Below are positions 6,704 through 11,522 of a stretch of DNA of 11,522 nucleotides, piece after piece. Position 1 is the first letter of the stretch, and each line of letters starts with the position of its first letter. The notes beneath the pieces are model-generated. The model had not been told where the DNA came from. It worked only from the letters and a program-made list of their open reading frames with translations, and did not search any database. The stretch comes from Bacteroidetes bacterium CG23_combo_of_CG06-09_8_20_14_all_32_9 (lineage in GTDB: Bacteria; Bacteroidota; Bacteroidia; Bacteroidales; GWA2-32-17). Both the position numbers and the translations under genes were made by a program. Where the stretch lies: NCBI GenBank assembly GCA_002771395.1, contig PCSS01000188.1:1-11522 (forward strand), given 5' to 3'.

Positions 6704-7651
6704 ATGAGAAAATTAATTTCTCTGTGGATATTAGTTTTTGTGAGTTTTTGCTTATTTGCCCAGCAAGATCCACAAGTAAGTCTAAATAAATACAATCTGT
6801 TACCTGTTAATCCCGGATTTGCAGGCAGCAATGAAGCTATCTGTGTTTCATTACTTTACCGTCAACAATGGATTGGTTTTGAAGGCGCACCAAAAACAAT
6901 GATTTTTAGCGGCGATATGACTATTCCAAGTATTAGCAGTGGTGTGGGTATTAACATTTTAAACGATAATCTTGGTTTTGAAAAAAACATACTTCTTAAT
7001 TTAGCTTATGCTTACAGATTAAAAGTAGGCGAAGGGTCGTTAGGATTAGGTCTCGGCTTAGGATTTTTAAATAAATCTTTAGACGGTGAATGGATTACTC
7101 CCGATAAACTTAACGGTATAAGCCAAAATCCTTATGACGACCCTGCAATTCCACATTCAGAAAATAAATATGTATTTGATGCCAATTTCGGAGCTTTTTA
7201 TCGCTCAAAAGAAGATAAAATTTATGGCGGAATTTCTTCAACTCATTTAACTCAACCCGATTTAAAATACGAAACCGGTAAAATGCCATTTGTAGCAAGG
7301 CACTATTATATAATAGCTGGTTCTTTTATTGAACTACCCGATAAAAATTGGGGATTATGGCCATCTGCATTTATGAAATCTGATGGAAAAACAAATCAAT
7401 ATGATATAAACCTGATGGTTGAATACCGCAGACAATTTCGTGCCGGTCTTTCTTATCGCTTCGGTGATGCTATTGTAGCAATGGTAGGTTTTACCACACA
7501 ATCAAATATTACCTTTGCAATTGCTTATGACTTAACAATTTCAAAACTTAAATCGTATGAAAGTGGCTCAGTTGAATTTCTTGCAAAATATTGCTTTACA
7601 ATTGCTAAAGTTGATACAAGAGGAAAATATGGTAGTGTAAGATTTTTGTAA
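6704..7651 (+). CDS. porP: PorP/SprF family T9SS outer-membrane protein
   Basis: A 315-residue predicted outer-membrane beta-barrel. The N-terminus is a Sec signal peptide (MRKLISL, then a hydrophobic run ending near LFAQQ, cleavage around residues 19-20). Mature-end family hallmarks follow: QDPQVSLNKYN, LPVNPGFAGSNEA, and YRQQWIGFEGAPKT. Alternating residues and several Gly/aromatic-rich strands fit a barrel, and the C-terminus ends KYGSVRFL. In Porphyromonas, PorP is needed for type IX secretion and is linked with PorK/PorN and PorE at the outer membrane; in Flavobacterium, the relative SprF assists SprB secretion. I chose the ATG at 6704; an in-frame TTG two codons upstream adds only two residues. 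The gene starts the gldKLM cluster, 37 bases before gldK. Placement next to gldK favours the PorP role over one of the many accessory SprF-like paralogues. Confidence 0.9.
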   Translation: MRKLISLWILVFVSFCLFAQQDPQVSLNKYNLLPVNPGFAGSNEAICVSLLYRQQWIGFEGAPKTMIFSGDMTIPSISSGVGINILNDNLGFEKNILLNLAYAYRLKVGEGSLGLGLGLGFLNKSLDGEWITPDKLNGISQNPYDDPAIPHSENKYVFDANFGAFYRSKEDKIYGGISSTHLTQPDLKYETGKMPFVARHYYIIAGSFIELPDKNWGLWPSAFMKSDGKTNQYDINLMVEYRRQFRAGLSYRFGDAIVAMVGFTTQSNITFAIAYDLTISKLKSYESGSVEFLAKYCFTIAKVDTRGKYGSVRFL

Positions 7652-7688
7652 AATGAAAATTTAAAGTTCTCATATAAATAAATGCCTT

Positions 7689-9098
7689 ATGAAAACTCTA
7701 TTGTTAGTTTTGCTTATGTTACTCGCAATAATTGGCTTAAACAGTTGCTCAAATACCGGAAATGGTGAGCTTGTTGGAGTTCCCAATCGCGAGGAGTGGT
7801 TTGAACCACAACCCTACGGTATGCTCTTTATTACCGGAGGCAGTTATAACATGGGCCCCGATGATCAAGATGTTCCATGGGCTATGACTGCCGAAACTAA
7901 AACGGTTTCTATTGCTCCTTTCTGGATGGACGAAACCGAAATTACAAACAACGAGTATCGCCAGTTTGTTTACTGGGTGCGTGACTCTATCGCCTATAAA
8001 CTTCTTGGGGCTGAACTTGAACAATTTTTAATTACTGAAAATGATTATGGCGAAGAAATAAATCCTCCTTTTATTAATTGGGATGAAAGAATTAAATGGG
8101 ACGACGCTGAACAACGCGAAATTTTGAATGAAATGTTTTTACCCGAACAGGAACGCTTTTATCGTCGTAAAGAATTAGATACAAGAAAATTAAATTTCGA
8201 ATATTTTTGGATTGATTTACGCCAGGCTGCAAAAAAATATGATTTTAAAGACGAAGCCCGTCGGGCATGGAATAGTGAAGAGAATAAATACGATGGCGAT
8301 GTAACCGACTATAACTATAAAAGTCCAACAAAGGGTCAGAAAATTCAGATTAAAGACCGTTCATCTTATATTGTTCGTGATGTAGTAAATATTTATCCAG
8401 ATACACTTTGCTGGATAAGCGATTTTACTTATTCATTTAATGAACCGATGGCAAATTATTTCTGGCATCCCGCTTACGATCATTATCCTGTTGTAGGTGT
8501 ATCGTGGCGACAAGCTCGTGCATTTTGCGTATGGAGAACTCAATTATTAAACAGCGGGTTCATTCAATTAATGGAGGAAACTCCTTTTCAGGATTACCGT
8601 CTTCCTACTGAATCTGAATGGGAATACGCTGCCCGCGGAGGACTTAAAGGCGCAATGTATCCATGGGGAGGCTATTATACACAAAATTACAAAGGATGCT
8701 ACATTGCAAACTTTAAACCTCTGCGCGGTAACTACGCTGCAGATGGCGGAATTTATACTCTAATCGTTGCAAGTAACGACCCTAATGAATGGGGACTTTA
8801 TGATATGGGGGGTAATGTAAGTGAATGGACAAATAATGCATTTGATGAATCCGCTTATAGCTGGACAGATGACTTAAACCCCGACTATACTTATGAAGCG
8901 CTTCCCGATGACCCGCCTGTTCGTAAACGTAAAATTATTCGTGGCGGTTCATGGAAAGATATTTCATATTATATGCAGTGTGGTACCCGTTCTTATGAAT
9001 ATCAGGATTCTGCAAAATCTTACATCGGGTTTCGTTGCGTTCGTCATTATTTAGGACGCGATTTTAACGATGCAAGTTCAGGCTCACAAGTTTATTAA
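7689..9098 (+). CDS. gldK: T9SS/gliding lipoprotein GldK (PorK)
   Basis: A 469-residue outer-membrane-anchored lipoprotein that, with GldN/PorN, forms the large periplasmic ring of the type IX secretion system. It begins with a lipoprotein signal: MKTLLLVL, a hydrophobic core, and lipobox LNSC with Cys20 as the lipidated residue. An FGE-sulfatase (formylglycine-generating-enzyme) fold follows: GGSYNMG at 50-56, FWMDETEITNNEYRQF at 78-93, PVVGVSW at 267-273, LPTESEWEYAARGG at 305-318, GGNVSEW at 374-380, RGGSW at 418-422, and GFRC near 444-448. Between about 100 and 265 is a charged insertion typical of GldK and absent from ordinary FGE enzymes. By-eye alignment puts no cysteine at the two catalytic cysteine positions after RGGSW, so it should be structural rather than an oxidase. 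It is preceded by porP (37 bases) and followed by gldL (62 bases). Confidence 0.96.
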   Translation: MKTLLLVLLMLLAIIGLNSCSNTGNGELVGVPNREEWFEPQPYGMLFITGGSYNMGPDDQDVPWAMTAETKTVSIAPFWMDETEITNNEYRQFVYWVRDSIAYKLLGAELEQFLITENDYGEEINPPFINWDERIKWDDAEQREILNEMFLPEQERFYRRKELDTRKLNFEYFWIDLRQAAKKYDFKDEARRAWNSEENKYDGDVTDYNYKSPTKGQKIQIKDRSSYIVRDVVNIYPDTLCWISDFTYSFNEPMANYFWHPAYDHYPVVGVSWRQARAFCVWRTQLLNSGFIQLMEETPFQDYRLPTESEWEYAARGGLKGAMYPWGGYYTQNYKGCYIANFKPLRGNYAADGGIYTLIVASNDPNEWGLYDMGGNVSEWTNNAFDESAYSWTDDLNPDYTYEALPDDPPVRKRKIIRGGSWKDISYYMQCGTRSYEYQDSAKSYIGFRCVRHYLGRDFNDASSGSQVY

Positions 9099-9160
9099 TT
9101 GAGTTTTTTGGCTTTTAAAAAAAATAGTTAATTATTGTTTAACCTTAAAAATTATAAACA

Positions 9161-10543
9161 ATGGGATTTATTGATGAAATTGTTCAAACCAGAGGATGGA
9201 AAAAGTTCATGGCAAAAGTTTATGGATGGGGAGCATCCGTAGTACTTATTGGAGCTATGTTTAAAATTAATCACTGGAACGGTGCAACTATAATGCTTGT
9301 TGTTGGCCTTGGTACCGAAGCATTTATCTTTTTTACTTCTGCTTTTGAGCCACTTTTTATGGAGTGGGATTGGAGTTTGGCATACCCCGAATTAGCAGGT
9401 ATGAACGAAGAAATTGAAGACGAAGATATGAAAAAAGAGCCTAAGAAAACTCCTTTAGAAAAATTTGATGAACTTATTACCGTTGGTAATATTACTCCCG
9501 AACTATTTGAAAAACTTGGAAAGGGTTTACGTTCGTTAAACAAAACAACTGAAACACTTTCTGATGTTTCGGGAGCCAGCATTGCTACAAATAACTATAT
9601 TGCCAATTTCGATAAGGCTTCATCAAAAATTAATGAATTTGTTAATTTATATGGACAGTCGGCACAATCTTTACATAGTTCAGCAAGTTCACTTGCAAAA
9701 TCTTACGAAAAATCGGCAGAAGTTGTTACCAATAGCTCCGAAACATTCTCCGATACTATATCGCAAAGTGGAACAAAGGTTGCAAAAATGATTACCGATT
9801 CAGGGAAAAAACTTTCCGAAGTTGTTGCCGGAAATGCCAGCACTTTAGCCAATACAATGTCGCAAAGTGCTAACGATGTAGCAAAGATGATTAATGATTC
9901 GGGTAAGAAAATTTCAGAGGTTGTTGCCAGTAGTGTTGGAACATTTTCCGATAATATGTCGCAAAGTGGAGCTAATGTTGCAAATATGGTTAACGACTCG
10001 GTTCAAAAAATTTCCCAAGTTGTTGCCGGTAGTGTTGGAACATTCTCCGATAATATGTCGCAAAGTGGTGTTAATGCAGCAAAAATGGTTAATGACTCGG
10101 TTCAAAAAATTTCCCAAGTTGTTGCCGGTAGTATTGAAACATTCTCCGATAATATGTCGCAAAGTGGAACTAATGTTGCAAAAATGGTTAACGATTCAGG
10201 TAAAAAACTTTCCGAATCTTATGAAAAACTTGCAGATACTATGAACGCCGAGTTTGAAGTCTCACAAACCGGTTCAAAAAATTATACCGAACAATTACAA
10301 ATAATGTCAAAGAACCTAACAGCATTAAATTCAATTTACGAACTTCAGTTACAAGATACCAACGAACATCTCGAATCGGCTAAAAACCTTTTTAGCGGTA
10401 TGGAAGAAATTATAAGCAATATGAAAAATTCTGCCGATGATGTTAAAAAATATCGTGAAGAAATTTCTAAGTTAGGTCAAAACCTGACAGCAATGAATAC
10501 AATTTATGGCAACATGTTGTCTGCTATGAATTTTTCAAAATAA
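9161..10543 (+). CDS. gldL: T9SS/gliding motor protein GldL (PorL) with enlarged repeat-bearing cytoplasmic tail
   Basis: A 460-residue inner-membrane protein; GldL pentamers surround a GldM dimer to make the proton-driven motor of T9SS and gliding. Two N-terminal membrane helices are visible (about 17-34 and 42-61), joined by FKINHWNG. The family signature SAFEPLFMEWDWSLAYPELAG follows (about 60-80). Lys35, His38 and Glu53 sit where the motor's functional charged residues lie in Flavobacterium GldL (Lys27, His30, Glu49 by my recall). The cytoplasmic part has a charged linker (82-102), then a long helical tail with five tandem 33-residue repeats (188-352). It ends with two related segments, NLTALNSIYE (385-394) and NLTAMNTIYG (441-450), the latter being the usual GldL C-terminus. 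Known relatives are roughly 215-310 residues, so this one is long mainly because of the repeats. A weak internal promoter-like pair (TTTG at 9107-9110, TATTGTTTA at 9133-9141) precedes it. Confidence 0.95.
   Translation: MGFIDEIVQTRGWKKFMAKVYGWGASVVLIGAMFKINHWNGATIMLVVGLGTEAFIFFTSAFEPLFMEWDWSLAYPELAGMNEEIEDEDMKKEPKKTPLEKFDELITVGNITPELFEKLGKGLRSLNKTTETLSDVSGASIATNNYIANFDKASSKINEFVNLYGQSAQSLHSSASSLAKSYEKSAEVVTNSSETFSDTISQSGTKVAKMITDSGKKLSEVVAGNASTLANTMSQSANDVAKMINDSGKKISEVVASSVGTFSDNMSQSGANVANMVNDSVQKISQVVAGSVGTFSDNMSQSGVNAAKMVNDSVQKISQVVAGSIETFSDNMSQSGTNVAKMVNDSGKKLSESYEKLADTMNAEFEVSQTGSKNYTEQLQIMSKNLTALNSIYELQLQDTNEHLESAKNLFSGMEEIISNMKNSADDVKKYREEISKLGQNLTAMNTIYGNMLSAMNFSK
9722..10216 (+). 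repeat. Five tandem 99-bp in-frame repeats within gldL
   Basis: The units are 9722-9820, 9821-9919, 9920-10018, 10019-10117 and 10118-10216, each encoding 33 residues beginning VV and containing an SQSxxxxAxMxxDS core. By hand count, units 3 and 4 agree at 91 of 99 bases, units 4 and 5 at 85, and units 1 and 5 at 85. Unit 5 looks mosaic: its first half follows units 3/4 and its end (SGKKLSE) follows unit 1. The array is flanked by SYEK on both sides (residues 181-184 and 353-356). There are no spacers, so this is not a CRISPR. Confidence 0.93.
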
Positions 10544-10589
10544 TTTGGCAGAAATAGAGTGATTTATGTTATTAAAAGAATATTAGAAT

Positions 10590-11522
10590 ATGGGTGCAAT
10601 TAATTGTAAGGAAACTCCGAGGCAAAGAATGATAGGTATGATGTATCTTTTTTTAACGGCAATGCTTGCCTTAAATGTTTCAAAAGATATTCTCGATGCT
10701 TTCATTGTTGTAAACGAAGGGATGGAAAAAACAAATGCCAACTTCTCATTAAGAAATAGTTTTACTTACGACGCTCTTATTGTTGCAAATCAAAACGACC
10801 CGATTAAAGTAGCTCCTTATTATAGTGCAGCAATGAATATAAAAAAATATTCAGAAGAGATGGACGCATACATAAAAAGTTTAAAGGATTCGTTAATAAT
10901 ATCTATAGAGGGTGAGAAAAATGGCAAAATAGCAATAAAAGATATGAGAAAATTTGATGGGAAAGATAATCGCGATATACCTCATAGTTTTATGTTAGGC
11001 AAAAGTGAAGATGGTTCACAGGGTAATGCCAGGGTGTTAAAAAATAAACTCAAAGAGTATAAGAAAAAAATATTAGCAGAGTTAAAAAACCCTAATATTT
11101 CTTTAGCAAATAAAGAACTTACTATTAGAGGGATGGGCGAATTAGGAATTATCACAGAGAATAACCCTAAAGCAGACCCCAATGAACCTGCAGAAAAATA
11201 TTGGGAAACAGCCTTGTTTGCTGAAATTCCTGCTGCTGCAACAGTTACCTTGTTATCACAGATTCAAAATCAGGTAAAAAATGCTGAGGCAATAATTATT
11301 CAAACATTGTATAGTGGTATTGGTGCTACCGATTTTAAATTCGATACCGTTGCTCCCCGGGTTATTCCAAAAAGCAGTTTTTTGATTTCCGGTGATAAAT
11401 ATGAAGCAGATTTGTTTATTGCTGCATTCAGTTCTACCGATACTGCTTCAAAAGTTTTAATTGGCGATGGTTACGATTCAATAAATCGTAAACTTTTAGG
11501 AAACGTAAAAACTCTGAATATT
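10590..11522 (+). CDS. gldM: T9SS/gliding motor protein GldM (PorM), N-terminal 311 residues, cut by window end
   Basis: The frame is open from ATG at 10590 to the last base, giving 311 residues of a family about 510-520 long. GldM dimers anchor in the inner membrane through the GldL pentamer and span the periplasm to transmit motor torque to the GldK/GldN ring. The start is typical: ETPRQRMIGMMYLFLTAM, with the membrane helix at about 14-35 followed by NVSKDILDAF. Arg11 of the TPRQ motif corresponds to the functionally important Arg9 of Flavobacterium GldM (recalled). The periplasmic part shows the helical D1 region, including IPAAATVTLLSQIQNQV near 212-228, then QTLYSGIGATDFKFDTVAP and VIPKSSFLISGDKYEADLF from about 258, the start of the next domain. 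The start is 46 bases after gldL. gldN is expected downstream outside the window. Confidence 0.95.
   Translation, partial: MGAINCKETPRQRMIGMMYLFLTAMLALNVSKDILDAFIVVNEGMEKTNANFSLRNSFTYDALIVANQNDPIKVAPYYSAAMNIKKYSEEMDAYIKSLKDSLIISIEGEKNGKIAIKDMRKFDGKDNRDIPHSFMLGKSEDGSQGNARVLKNKLKEYKKKILAELKNPNISLANKELTIRGMGELGIITENNPKADPNEPAEKYWETALFAEIPAAATVTLLSQIQNQVKNAEAIIIQTLYSGIGATDFKFDTVAPRVIPKSSFLISGDKYEADLFIAAFSSTDTASKVLIGDGYDSINRKLLGNVKTLNI

Noticed and set aside
7749..8024. A 91-codon minus-strand open frame inside gldK.
   Set aside because: It is antisense to well-conserved GldK sequence, with no family resemblance.
9271..9582. A 103-codon minus-strand open frame inside gldL.
   Set aside because: It is antisense to the conserved GldL membrane and signature region and shows no recognisable protein or start context.
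9722..10216. CRISPR array or phage-type repeat.
   Set aside because: The units are 99 bp, directly abutting, in frame and coding, without spacers.
9894..10244. A 116-codon open frame overlapping the gldL repeats in another + frame, with its own repeated pattern (and an 82-codon one on the minus strand at 9914-10162).
   Set aside because: It is open only because the 99-bp repeat unit, a multiple of three, lacks stops in those frames. It lies wholly inside gldL and shows no independent gene features.

Overview
The window looks like chromosomal DNA of a Bacteroidota bacterium. It is AT-rich, Shine-Dalgarno signals are weak or absent, and the right half encodes core parts of the type IX secretion (T9SS)/gliding machinery, known only from this phylum. 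The order porP-gldK-gldL-gldM matches the porPKLM order of Porphyromonas, which suggests a Bacteroidales-like or related lineage. I cannot name a genus. All genes look intact except the last, which is cut by the window edge.

Left part: positions 1-132 hold a short palindromic intergenic repeat. On the minus strand follows a complete class A penicillin-binding protein (PBP1A type, 2484 to 133). The divergent spacer 2485-2772 carries a MITE-like element of about 145 bp with terminal inverted repeats. topA (2773-5109) then runs rightward and overlaps by 17 bases an arginase-fold protein (5093-6229) whose metal ligands are almost all replaced, so it is probably not a hydrolase. A 474-base non-coding stretch follows, with hairpins and a second copy of a repeat module also found in the PBP1A-topA spacer.

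Right part: porP/sprF-type outer-membrane protein (6704-7651), gldK lipoprotein (7689-9098), gldL (9161-10543) and the first 311 codons of gldM (10590 to window end) lie in one direction with gaps of 37, 62 and 46 bases, so they are probably one transcription unit. In known systems GldL and GldM form the inner-membrane proton-driven motor, GldK (with GldN, expected just outside the window) forms the periplasmic ring under the outer membrane, and PorP is an outer-membrane barrel attached to it.

I see no wholly new system. The most unusual points are the GldL cytoplasmic tail, enlarged by five near-identical 33-residue repeats with an 11-residue hydrophobic periodicity; the metal-site-less arginase-fold protein coupled to topA; and the modular palindromic repeats in the spacers.
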